Part shown: one piece after another, positions 17,740 to 26,110 of the stretch
Layout: each line of letters starts with the position of its first letter
Position numbering within the stretch: position 1 is the stretch's first letter
Source of the DNA: Hyphomicrobiales bacterium
Lineage (GTDB): Bacteria; Pseudomonadota; Alphaproteobacteria; Rhizobiales; Rhizobiaceae
Direction of reading: 5' to 3'
NCBI GenBank assembly: GCA_900472395.1
Contig: UCHV01000005.1
Location: 189,349 to 253,348, forward strand
DNA length: 64,000 nucleotides
Made by a program: the position numbers and the translations under genes
Notes under the pieces: model-generated
Databases searched by the model: none
Told to the model about the DNA's origin: nothing
The model's input: only the letters and a program-made list of their open reading frames with translations

Positions 17740-19930
17740 TGAACGCTCTCAAGAACCTGCGTGCGTATAGTCTGCCTTTCCTCCCGAGACGACGTAGATG
17801 CGTGGGGGCCCTCTCGTCGTTTTCCAAAGCCTGATGCCTGAACTCGGATGCCTCCCAGAAAGTTCGGAAAGTGCTGGTAGTCAGAAGATTTGAGCATCCG
17901 CCACAAACGGATTCGGTTTTTCCCACGGTTGGCCAGTGGTTGATATCGGCGCCGTCACCCGGAAGCTCACAAGCGCGATGCTTCACCGCTGTCTTGTCCC
18001 AGACACAATATCCGAAGTTTATTGGCAAGATACGCATCTCATTCTCGCGAACTTCCGTCATGAGCTTTTCGGCGACCTCAGCCGGAGTACCCAACTTGAA
18101 GTTAAGACGCGCAACGATTGTTTCCACCTTTTTGGCGGCCCCGCCGAGCAAGGCTAATCCGTTTTGGACATGTTCACCCAAAACGTGCAACGCGAGGCGA
18201 GTTTGGCTCTCGCGTATTGGATCCAAGTTGGACGACCGCCGTCCGTAAAGGACAGTAACTGACAGGCTTCCATGATCTAGGTATCGCTGAAGGGCGCGAA
18301 ATTTCCCGCCATAGGAGTAATAGTGGATCCATAACGTCGGAAAAAAACGGCGCAAATGGCGTGGGATGAGTTTTATGCCAGCGGAGTTCGGATCGTTGAC
18401 ATATCTTTCGCCGAAGTCCGCCACTTGCCGTCGCAGCGCGGATTGGTCCGGAATCGAGTCACGTAAGCGGTTTGTCCGAAAGAACAGCTTTGTCGATTTT
18501 TCGCTCGCTCGCGCGGCCGCCCCTAATTTGGTCGCGACATGCACAGCTTTGACCACGACCAGGGGGCATGGATGAAAAGTCGCGGTCCCAATCGTGTCAT
18601 TGCGGTCCTTGAATTTGCGGGATTTAATGTACCAGCCGTCCAGTCTTTGGTCTAAGCAATCAACATCGAGATCAAGTATCTGTCCGGTACGCTCTCCTTG
18701 CCAGGCTAAGATGATGATGATCGAAGCCGTCCAGAGATCAACCACGGCTCTCTCGAGGCTCATTTTTGACGAGTTAGCCGAGAAACCAACGATTTCGATC
18801 GGCCATGGTGAAGCGCTTCCGCTTTTTTTACCGAAGTACGGCAAGCCCAGCTTGACGGAGGCACCTCTGTCGCGAGCGTTCTCGCCTTCAACTATGCGAC
18901 CAGTTTTGGTCGCGATAGCCTGGAGCTTGTATTTGATCGCGTCTAAGCCTGACTCATCCTGCCTGTGTTTGAAACATTCAGCTATTAGCTGTTTATAACG
19001 CGGTTTGTGGATGCTCGTGGCGTCCATCCCAAGTTTCGAGGCAATATTAGGATAAATTGGCCCGCTGGCGGAAAAGAGTTGGCTACGATCGTTGGTGACT
19101 TCGTCGTAAAGAACCGCCGCTAACTGCCTTAAACGATCCCCTGGCCGGGCTCGGGACACCTCCCTCGAAACAAGGTTCTCATTGCGGTCCTTCAACTCTA
19201 TTATTTCGTCAGAGTAATCGTACAAGAATTGAAGTGCTGCGTCGGTGTACTGAAAAACCAAATCGGGAGCGAGATCCTCTGTTTGCTCGTGGTCCTTTCC
19301 GGCCTCATTATAGTCGCTAAATGCTTCCACCGAGTAACGAAATCCGTCCCCGAGAGCATAATTCTCCCCGTCCATAGGATGCACATACAAGTCATGTAGC
19401 TCCCAGATGACCGAACGGATTTGGGAAAGGTGCGACTTTGCATAAGTTGTTCCGGACGCCTGCTCCAGCGCGTCGACATCAATGCTCTTGCCAGGCCGCT
19501 TCCTAGTTTTGCGCTTTTCGCCGTCGGCAGCCCATGAACCTTCCTCAATTGTCGAAGTGAGATTTTGAAGTGCATCATAACTGACCTGAGAAAATGAGGT
19601 GTACCCGCATTTGGTCAGCCATTCGCAAAGCTTTATTGCTATATTGACACATGCGAACGCCGTCGAGCGACTCACCGGGCGTGAGCGGTACCCTCTAAGG
19701 TAACAATAATATCTGCGTAAAGTCTCCCAAAGTAACGACCACTTCGGATCAGTCAGCTTGCCATCTGACAAATCACGCTGCCAGATGATTTTGAATGGCT
19801 GCGACCGATGGTGGCGTTCGTGCTCGTAGATTTGGTCGTCCCATCCTCCCTTCATGTCTGAGGGAAGTTCAAGGTTTGCCAAAGGACGAATTGGCCGCTG
19901 GGCCTGATGGATCTTATATGTCTGATGCAT
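17729..19930 (-). CDS. Large tyrosine recombinase with C-terminal cysteine cluster (third recombinase of the module)
   Basis: 733 aa from the ATG at 19930, which overlaps the preceding stop as TGATG; an in-frame start at 20047 inside the previous gene is rejected. Catalytic-domain residues visible: R414 in GERTGQILDLD, H525-L-R-R528 in RHLRRFFPTLW, then LDHGSLSVTVLY with Y562. Beyond the catalytic domain a ~170-residue tail ends in CGGCSN, a possible zinc site. Probably a DNA strand-transfer enzyme acting with the other two recombinases. Confidence 0.88.
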   Translation of the reverse strand: MHQTYKIHQAQRPIRPLANLELPSDMKGGWDDQIYEHERHHRSQPFKIIWQRDLSDGKLTDPKWSLLWETLRRYYCYLRGYRSRPVSRSTAFACVNIAIKLCEWLTKCGYTSFSQVSYDALQNLTSTIEEGSWAADGEKRKTRKRPGKSIDVDALEQASGTTYAKSHLSQIRSVIWELHDLYVHPMDGENYALGDGFRYSVEAFSDYNEAGKDHEQTEDLAPDLVFQYTDAALQFLYDYSDEIIELKDRNENLVSREVSRARPGDRLRQLAAVLYDEVTNDRSQLFSASGPIYPNIASKLGMDATSIHKPRYKQLIAECFKHRQDESGLDAIKYKLQAIATKTGRIVEGENARDRGASVKLGLPYFGKKSGSASPWPIEIVGFSANSSKMSLERAVVDLWTASIIIILAWQGERTGQILDLDVDCLDQRLDGWYIKSRKFKDRNDTIGTATFHPCPLVVVKAVHVATKLGAAARASEKSTKLFFRTNRLRDSIPDQSALRRQVADFGERYVNDPNSAGIKLIPRHLRRFFPTLWIHYYSYGGKFRALQRYLDHGSLSVTVLYGRRSSNLDPIRESQTRLALHVLGEHVQNGLALLGGAAKKVETIVARLNFKLGTPAEVAEKLMTEVRENEMRILPINFGYCVWDKTAVKHRACELPGDGADINHWPTVGKTESVCGGCSNLLTTSTFRTFWEASEFRHQALENDERAPTHLRRLGRKGRLYARRFLRAFNAK

Positions 19931-21906
19931 CACGTAATCGGTCCATACTGAATCGGACGCTGCTCTAGTAGATAACGAGCGTCCTGAACAACTTTTGGGG
20001 ACATGCTGTCGATCACGGTGGAGCACGCGACAAGAAGTGGGAACCACAACTCTTCGTATCGTACAGTGCCCTGTATCGACTTTCCCTCGCGTAGTATGTG
20101 TTGACGAAACGCCAAAAGCTCCGCCGCCACCTCCGGAACCTCAAATACCAAGAACTTCGTCCCGGAGAGCAATCTCTCGACCATGGAAACCTTCAAATCC
20201 GATTCTTCGACGCTCCCAGACAAATTGTATCCAAACAGCCCCGCTGCATGAGCATTTCGGAGGACCTCGGTTCTCCGTTCCTCGGAGAGCCCAAAATCCT
20301 GGGGGGATCTACCAGCCGCGTGCGCTGAAGCAGCCACGAATGCGTCGTGAACATTCCGAGCATACATGCTATCGATCGCATCGCCTTCCAGTGATTCAAT
20401 GTAACGTGAAGTGTTACGGATGCTGTGATGCCCAAGTTCCTGGCAGACTTGGAAAATGTCGCCCGTCAGCAAGTAGGTTTCCAACGCACCTGTGGGTCGG
20501 AACTGAGACAACGTGAAACGAAGTTTCGAAAGGATCGCCGAACGATCTCTAAACTTGTTCCATCCCCGACAAACAGTCGCCTGACGCGGTTTCCAAGCCG
20601 CTACGCGTCCATTCACGGTAAGCCTAATCAAGCACAAGCTCCTTTCCTGACCGGCGACAGCGACCGAACGAAGCGGTTCGGACAGCTCGCTCAGCATAAG
20701 CATCACTCGCCCAGCCTCTATTCTCTCTGAACTATTACTTCTCAGCGCGTCGAATGATCCTGTCGGCATCTCGTCACTTAAACGTGCATACCTGGCTCGC
20801 GGCTTAGTCCACTTCGCTCGTTGCTCATTTCCCACGGCTTGTTCGAGATCTGAAACATTCATGTTCAGGGGCGACGATAAGTTCATTTTGGGCCTATCCA
20901 GCAGGACCAAGGCCAGCATTGGCACGAAGGAGCGGTACTCCAGATGGAAGCGGCCAGTTAACGAGGATTTGCCATGACAATTATAGATGAAATTGAGAAA
21001 GGGACCGTCGTTCTCACGGCATGGCATCACCCCCCCATACTTCCGCTGTAAGTACACGAGCAAATTCGGGAAGGATGTCAGGTCATTCCGCCAACCGCGT
21101 CTTCGCACGAGCTTCCCCCCGACAATCTTCTCGTATGCCTCGCAATACGCGTCGTAATCAAAAGACAAGTTTTCCTCGACTATGCGTTTCGTTTCACGAA
21201 ACAGATGCCACGCTTGCCTGATTTCATTCTCCGCATGACGCCGGACAATCCCTTTGACCAAATCGGAGAACGCGAGACGGCTCTCTGGCGCTGATTTTCC
21301 CAGCAACGACTGCAATCTGAGCCAATCTTCCTGATCGGCTTCTAACCAACTGGACACTTCATCTTCGGATGCCGTCGTAGGGACCGCGCGTGTAATGCTC
21401 GGCCTACTTTCAGAATTGCTGTGTGGGATGGCCGATGGCCATGGAAAACTCTCAACCAAGCCTTGTCGGTGTAAGTAAGCGAAGAAAACCCTGCAGGTGC
21501 TCAAATACGAGTTCTTCGTTCCATCCTCCAAATCGGCGTCAGCTTTGAGCGCACTGAACCAAGCATTCGCCATTCCCCTCCATTTCATGCCGGTCAGATG
21601 GTCCATCCCGTTGGGGCTGGCCTGGTACGTTTTTGCGGCGTGCGTGAAAAACGAGCGTATACCCACTATACGGCCGTCTGCGGTCTCAACTGGATTCCTA
21701 GTGTTCCACCGCAAAAAGGCGCCCGCGATATCGTTTCCAAGCCGACCAAATGCGCTCAATACTTCTAAGTTGAAGTGTTTCGGCTTACCCGGAATGCTAT
21801 GCGTGGGTGAGTGAATGCGAAACGGATGCGACGCGCTGCCAGGCTTCAGGATGGATGGTGATGATATCTCTAGAAAATCCAATTGCCCGGATCGACGGCG
21901 CGTCAT
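19930..21906 (-). CDS. Tyrosine recombinase (second of the module)
   Basis: 658 aa. ATGA overlap with the upstream recombinase and TGATG overlap with the downstream one. Residues about 90-170 resemble a SAM-like core-binding domain (SSPNGMDHLTG..FFAYLHRQGL). The catalytic end shows QFRPTGALETYL (R470) and LGHHSIRNTSRYIES (H493, Y502). The usual H of the HxxR box is replaced by S. Length and place match the middle protein of trio-type elements (for example TnpB of Tn554). Confidence 0.87.
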   Translation of the reverse strand: MTRRRSGQLDFLEISSPSILKPGSASHPFRIHSPTHSIPGKPKHFNLEVLSAFGRLGNDIAGAFLRWNTRNPVETADGRIVGIRSFFTHAAKTYQASPNGMDHLTGMKWRGMANAWFSALKADADLEDGTKNSYLSTCRVFFAYLHRQGLVESFPWPSAIPHSNSESRPSITRAVPTTASEDEVSSWLEADQEDWLRLQSLLGKSAPESRLAFSDLVKGIVRRHAENEIRQAWHLFRETKRIVEENLSFDYDAYCEAYEKIVGGKLVRRRGWRNDLTSFPNLLVYLQRKYGGVMPCRENDGPFLNFIYNCHGKSSLTGRFHLEYRSFVPMLALVLLDRPKMNLSSPLNMNVSDLEQAVGNEQRAKWTKPRARYARLSDEMPTGSFDALRSNSSERIEAGRVMLMLSELSEPLRSVAVAGQERSLCLIRLTVNGRVAAWKPRQATVCRGWNKFRDRSAILSKLRFTLSQFRPTGALETYLLTGDIFQVCQELGHHSIRNTSRYIESLEGDAIDSMYARNVHDAFVAASAHAAGRSPQDFGLSEERRTEVLRNAHAAGLFGYNLSGSVEESDLKVSMVERLLSGTKFLVFEVPEVAAELLAFRQHILREGKSIQGTVRYEELWFPLLVACSTVIDSMSPKVVQDARYLLEQRPIQYGPIT

Positions 21907-23276
21907 CGGCGCTTCTTCCTCGAACCGCTCCCGCTACCTCGTCCATCGAGCAACGCATCCAGGCGAGCCTTGTCCAAGGCCGCATAGTGTTTCAATACTT
22001 CATCATCCCTGATTTCGTTTACTCGACCCTGCTTGATAAGAACCGACTTGCGGCGCGACTGCCCTAAGTGCAGATATCCCAGCATTGTTGATAGAGACAT
22101 CCCAGCAGAATTCATAACCTCTTGCATGGCGTGGATCGGGTCCAGCCCGGCTTCCAATCGACCCGCTAGTCCATCGGTCACACGACGATGACGTAGGATG
22201 TGACCGTGCACCCGGCCGATATCAGCTAACTCCAGCTCAGTAGCGTTTCGGGCAACGGCGCTCTCCCGCGCTTTAGCCCGGGCGCGGCTATAGAGGTTCG
22301 TGATCGACTGCGGGTTCAGCTTCCCTCCATTTTGCAGCGATATAAAAATTGCAGTCTCACCCGGACGAGGCTTGAATTTCGGACGTTCCTCATCGATGAA
22401 GTCCCGCAACATCTCGACCTTGCGAAGGGGGAACATCACCATTCTCTCGTGATTTGTTTTTGCACCCTTGATCCTGATGGGTACAGCTTCCAGCCGACCA
22501 GTCGACTGGGCTTTGGCCCGAAGCGCTTTAAGTGCGGCAGCGGAGGGTATCGCGGATATTGGGAAGTTGATTGCTTCCTTTCGCCGCAGCGCTTCGTCCA
22601 TAACCGAAGCAATTTGAGCGTTGCGCTTCCGTATTAGCCCGCTGGTTACATTCTCTTCCATTGCGATCCAGACGGCGTTGATTGCATCGTCCACCGGTAT
22701 GGCAACTTCGTCTGGCTTCTCCTCGTGCATTTCGACCTCATGGACCGGGTAAGGATGTTCCTGGTCAAGATTGATGCGATATGAACGAGTTTTGGTTGGG
22801 ACTCCGATCAATCCAGTTGTCCAACCTTTGCTTTCGCAGTACAGGAGGAACTGCAGGAGGACTGAAAGATTCCTGTTCCATACGGCGCCCGTCACGCCTC
22901 GTTTTCCAGTTGGCTTGCCATCGTGGAACTGAGGACCCGTGAAGAGGATGCGCAGTCGATCCAAGAGATCATCGTCCAACTGGTCGAACGGGATCCCCTG
23001 TCCACCGTTGGCGTTGGCCAAGACAAACATGATGTCTGCAAGCATTCGCGCGTACAGGTGAACTGATTCAGCTGAGTCCCGCTTCGATTTGCGTCTCTTC
23101 ATCCGGAGAAAATCAGTCGCCTCAATCAACATACGACCAAACCGGTCGACGAGGATTGGCTGATAGGGTGCGAATGGCTTGGCGCTGGTTCTGATTAGCT
23201 TGACTACCGGCCCGCCGTAGAGATCGTCGCCGTTGTGTCTCGGTGCGCTTACAATTTTTGGCTTAAACTTCGCCAC
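21903..23276 (-). CDS. Tyrosine recombinase (first of the module)
   Basis: 457 aa from a GTG at 23276. Conserved catalytic positions: R231 (MDEALRRKEA), H359-I-L-R362 (HGHILRHRRVT) and Y401 (STMLGYLHLG). The H/W that normally precedes the tyrosine (the GH of LGH) is M393 here. A basic tail (GSGSGSRKKRR) ends the protein. It heads a run of four overlapping genes on the minus strand. Roughly 200 bases of AT-rich DNA separate its start from structured element A. Confidence 0.88.
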   Translation of the reverse strand: MAKFKPKIVSAPRHNGDDLYGGPVVKLIRTSAKPFAPYQPILVDRFGRMLIEATDFLRMKRRKSKRDSAESVHLYARMLADIMFVLANANGGQGIPFDQLDDDLLDRLRILFTGPQFHDGKPTGKRGVTGAVWNRNLSVLLQFLLYCESKGWTTGLIGVPTKTRSYRINLDQEHPYPVHEVEMHEEKPDEVAIPVDDAINAVWIAMEENVTSGLIRKRNAQIASVMDEALRRKEAINFPISAIPSAAALKALRAKAQSTGRLEAVPIRIKGAKTNHERMVMFPLRKVEMLRDFIDEERPKFKPRPGETAIFISLQNGGKLNPQSITNLYSRARAKARESAVARNATELELADIGRVHGHILRHRRVTDGLAGRLEAGLDPIHAMQEVMNSAGMSLSTMLGYLHLGQSRRKSVLIKQGRVNEIRDDEVLKHYAALDKARLDALLDGRGSGSGSRKKRR

Positions 23277-23486
23277 GATAAATCATCCCGATAAAATCTG
23301 CGACGATGATGATAAAGGGTATTATATTTGTCAATACGTTATTTTATGGGATTTTTTTTCTAGGAAACTCAAAAAAATCCCTGCTACACAATAAATCGAA
23401 GTTTCCTTGCTCATTATTTTTCGGCATCACGGTGGAAATTGAAACATGCCCGGGCAATCCGAGCTCTCACATTTACCGCTAGTGTG
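23277..23486. promoter_or_regulatory. AT-rich leader of the recombinase operon
   Basis: Very AT-rich (TTATTTTATGGGATTTTTTT) compared with both flanks. The probable promoter of the recombinase operon lies here; I could not fix -35/-10 boxes with confidence. No ORF. Confidence 0.4.
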
Positions 23487-23709
23487 AAAGCCGCCGCTAC
23501 GCGACGGGCGAGAGCTGCTTCGCAGCAAAGAGACGGGTACGCCCGAACTTTCCTTTGATTAGAGAGTAAGTCATTTGGCCGTGTAGCTGTGGGGGCATAG
23601 TCCAAATAACTTACTCTCTAATGCTAAAACGGATTCCGTCTTGTCGACGGAAACTTGTTTGTTGGACTGCCAAGTCGGTAAGCAAATTTGATGATGTTTG
23701 TAAAAAGGC
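23487..23709 (+). repeat. Structured end element A (~220 nt, multi-hairpin)
   Basis: Begins AAAGCCGCCGCTACGCG and matches element B at 29095 in order and spacing. Hairpins: GCTGC/GCAGC (23514-23526); CGGG/CCCG (23534-23545); a long stem TAGAGAGTAAGT/ACTTACTCTCTA (23560-23571 with 23609-23620) carrying an inner ATTTGG/CCAAAT stem and a CTGTG/CATAG tip; and TTCCGTC/GACGGAA (23634-23652). Compared with B, several stem pairs change on both sides, so the fold is conserved rather than just the sequence. It could be a noncoding RNA or a folded recombination site. It ends directly at gapR fragment A. Confidence 0.75.
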
Positions 23710-23862
23710 GACATCAAGGACGTACTTGGAGAGGCGAAGGGTCGCGGCTATGACACTAAGGCGATCAAGACCATCCTCCGCCTCCGCAAGAAGGATGCCA
23801 AAGAACGCCTTGCGGAGGAATCGATCCTCCAAACCTACATGGCGGCGCATGGAATGGAATAG
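23710..23862 (+). pseudogene. gapR: gapR (DUF2312/UPF0335) 3' fragment A
   Basis: The frame encodes [20 protein letters not shown], then [20 protein letters not shown] and YMAAHGME with a TAG stop: the C-terminal ~50 residues of GapR, a DNA-binding nucleoid protein. The N-terminal coiled-coil half is absent, and an in-frame TAA sits two codons upstream. It is clearly diverged from fragment B (for example D-A-K-E-R versus D-D-Q-E-R) and lacks B's acidic tail, so it is not a recent duplicate of it. Best read as the gapR end carried by an integrated element. Confidence 0.85.
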
Positions 23863-23907
23863 CTCCATGCGGGCGGATAACCCGTTCGCACTAAGGCAAT
23901 TAGAGTT

Positions 23908-23925
23908 CCCCGCTTCACAGCGGGG
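23908..23925 (-). terminator. Hairpin after the HNH gene (possible terminator)
   Basis: CCCCGC TTCACA GCGGGG, a perfect 6-bp stem, lies between the gapR fragment and the end of the HNH gene. There is no strong T-run, so termination is uncertain. Confidence 0.4.
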
Positions 23926-23929
23926 CATT

Positions 23930-24622
23930 TCACATCCAGCGTAGTTCTTCGTTGATGCTAGCAATGAAGGCCGTCACCCATTTCATCCTGGGTCTGTCGA
24001 TCTCGTTTCTTTCAATAAGCTTGTTCATCACGACGACAGCACGCGCTATCAGATCGTGATATCGCTGGGCGGTTTTTTGGATACGCTTGATTTGGTCAAG
24101 CTCCAAATCACGCAGCATTGCTGTCGCTTCGGCCGCTCTCGGCGCGTTCGGCTTCACAGCGTAAATCCAGCCCGGATGAACCTCGATGTTGAGGTGAAAA
24201 TCGTCGAAGTACGGATGCAGCCATTTAAACGACCCACTGCCAGTCCGTAGCGACTTAGATGCACGCATCGCTGCATCACCAAGATCGCGACTACCTTTCT
24301 GCATGTTGCAGGGGTGGCACGCCATGGTGAGATTTACGGGCGAAAACGCCCACTTCCTGTAGCGTGGCTTCGCCTTGTCCAGGTAATGTTCAATATCTTC
24401 GCAAGCGTTGCGTCGTTCCTGATAAACCAGTTGGCGGCAGAAGTAACATCGCTCAACCTGTTGTGCCCGCAGCGACTTCCTGAGGTCAGTGCGAATGCCA
24501 GCCAATTGCTTGTCGGCCCACTGGATTTTTCCTTGACGGTATAACCGGATAGCCTTTCGGTACTGTCTTCTGTTCAAAGCGCTTCGATGAGTTGGAAGCA
24601 TCCGACCTGGACCAAGATTCAC
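23930..24622 (-). CDS. HNH endonuclease, Septu PtuB-like
   Basis: 230 aa from a GTG that overlaps the ATPase stop (GTGA). The HNH core is complete: C59/C62 (CYFC), E78-H79 in DIEHYLDKAKP, N97 in SPVNLTMAC, and C102/C105-N106 followed by QKG. The IEH-x-x-x-K...NL-x-x-AC-x-x-CN-x-x-KG pattern is that of PtuB-type effectors, which pair with an SMC/ABC-like ATPase in Septu and retron-Septu defence. Here too it directly follows such an ATPase. No reverse transcriptase is present, so it is not a retron. Confidence 0.8.
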   Translation of the reverse strand: MNLGPGRMLPTHRSALNRRQYRKAIRLYRQGKIQWADKQLAGIRTDLRKSLRAQQVERCYFCRQLVYQERRNACEDIEHYLDKAKPRYRKWAFSPVNLTMACHPCNMQKGSRDLGDAAMRASKSLRTGSGSFKWLHPYFDDFHLNIEVHPGWIYAVKPNAPRAAEATAMLRDLELDQIKRIQKTAQRYHDLIARAVVVMNKLIERNEIDRPRMKWVTAFIASINEELRWM

Positions 24623-25668
24623 GTTGTTCCCCGGGCGAACTTACGAATGGTTTGAAGCGGCTTAAATAATGGATCAGACTCGGCGAGAACCAAGTGGAAT
24701 GTCTCTAGGTCAGCCGCAGCGCCAATAAATTCGGGGTCTTTTGATTTCCCTTCGGAAATTAGCGTTAGGCAGCGCTGGATCGCGTTAATGACCCTCGGTG
24801 ATCGGGGAGAAACGACCCCGAAGTGTTCCAGCAGTACCGTATCGGATGTCTGTCCAAAAAGGGTCTCTTTCTTCCACTCGCTTCCATGCGGAAATTCGCA
24901 GGTGAGTGACGTTTCGTTTGAGATGCTCGCCACCACCAGTGGGGAATGAGTAGTAACCACTATCGTCGCGTTGATCATGAGCTGCGCCACTATATCGAGC
25001 AGCGTGGCCACTACTGTCAACTGCCACTCAGGGTGGAGAGATGTCTCGGGCTCATCGACGACAACGAGAGAGTTCGTGGGGAGACAAAAGCAGAATGCGA
25101 GCATGAGAAGAAGAAAAGACCTCTCGCCAGCACTCAACTCTTGCAGAAAAAGCCGACGATCATTTCTATAGAACGCAAATTGCGCTCGGGCCGTTGATCT
25201 AGAAGGTGGAATTGCCGGTTTTACCCAGTCATCGAAGTCGAGAGTATATTCGCTATCACGTCGACCTGTCTCACTCGGCAAGACCAATACCACAACAGGT
25301 TTGAGACCGAGTTGCTGGAGGCACGAACCCGCCAGGTCCAAAGACCGTTTCGTTGGCTCTCGTTCCAGTACGACCCTAAATAGTTCACGGAATGGAGCAG
25401 TTTCAGAAAACAGATTGTTGTTCCGGCGATATCCAAGATACGTGAAATGTTCGTAATCAAGGGTTTGCCGGTAGACCCGCTGTGAATATTTATCGACCAC
25501 AGGACCCGAGAGGCAGACGACGTGCGAGAATTCACTGTCGCCCGCTTTCAAGTCGTCAATTGTCTGATCAGCAAGCGCAGATATATAGCGTGTTTTACCG
25601 GAACCGTTGACGCCAGTCAGTATGTGAACTCTGCCCGGGACGGGACGTGGAAGAACCTGCGTTTTCAA
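24619..25668 (-). CDS. ABC/SMC-like AAA ATPase, Septu PtuA-like
   Basis: 349 aa. Walker A GVNGSGKT (19-26), signature LSAGE (178-182), Walker B LVVVDEPETSLHP (201-213) and H-loop H241 in VVTTHSPL. This is the compact OLD/PtuA-type architecture without a TOPRIM domain; it is shorter than typical PtuA. The last ~80 residues (FGVVSPRSPRVINAIQ...) resemble the C-terminal region of PtuA-like ATPases. Expected role: nucleotide-gated control of the HNH nuclease encoded right behind it. The pair is preceded by about 200 bases of unassigned DNA. Confidence 0.8.
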   Translation of the reverse strand: MKTQVLPRPVPGRVHILTGVNGSGKTRYISALADQTIDDLKAGDSEFSHVVCLSGPVVDKYSQRVYRQTLDYEHFTYLGYRRNNNLFSETAPFRELFRVVLEREPTKRSLDLAGSCLQQLGLKPVVVLVLPSETGRRDSEYTLDFDDWVKPAIPPSRSTARAQFAFYRNDRRLFLQELSAGERSFLLLMLAFCFCLPTNSLVVVDEPETSLHPEWQLTVVATLLDIVAQLMINATIVVTTHSPLVVASISNETSLTCEFPHGSEWKKETLFGQTSDTVLLEHFGVVSPRSPRVINAIQRCLTLISEGKSKDPEFIGAAADLETFHLVLAESDPLFKPLQTIRKFARGTT

Positions 25669-26110
25669 TGACTATATCCTTAGGTTCTCGGACGCTTATG
25701 AGCCTTAAAAGGCGCAAGCATTGGTACTCTGCTCCGCAAGTTCTGAATGCGAGCGGCGAACAGGCTTATGTTGACAGTCCCGAGCCCGACCGAAGTTGTT
25801 TTCCCGCCCCGAGGGCGACTTCCCCTAAGGATCACCACACTCTGGCCAAATAGCATTTTTTACTTAAGCGGCGTGCGGACCGCCCATTGATCCGCTCGCG
25901 CTCAGAACTATTTTGGCAAGCAGCGTATAGCCCAGCATCACGCCTGCGTACCGTAAACAGTCGACCCACGCCGTACCATTCGGTTGATCCAACCTACGCC
26001 TTCGCGCATATTCCTGGTTGCGTCTCTCATAATGAGGCCGTCAGCATCAAAGAACATGTGGCAGTAATCGGAATGGAATGACTATTGAGGAATAAGAGCG
26101 CTCTGCGCGT
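25669..26110. other. Gap between Septu-like pair and GHKL gene
   Basis: Probably holds the promoter of the ATPase/HNH pair at its left. The right part holds a possible gene remnant (separate entry). Nothing else recognised. Confidence 0.35.
25864..26040 (-). pseudogene. Possible membrane-protein remnant
   Basis: A minus frame without a start codon reads RPHYERRNQEYARRRRLD, then GTAWVDCLRYAGVMLGYTLL and AKIVLSASGSMGGPHAA before TAA. A basic stretch followed by a hydrophobic helix looks like genuine coding sequence. A TGA precedes it and no ATG lies at the proper place, so at best it is a decayed fragment. Confidence 0.25.

Noticed and set aside
17278..23276. Naming the module as Tn554, RIT or a gamma-mobile-trio element
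   Set aside because: Layout is similar, but protein number and lengths differ and no database comparison was possible.
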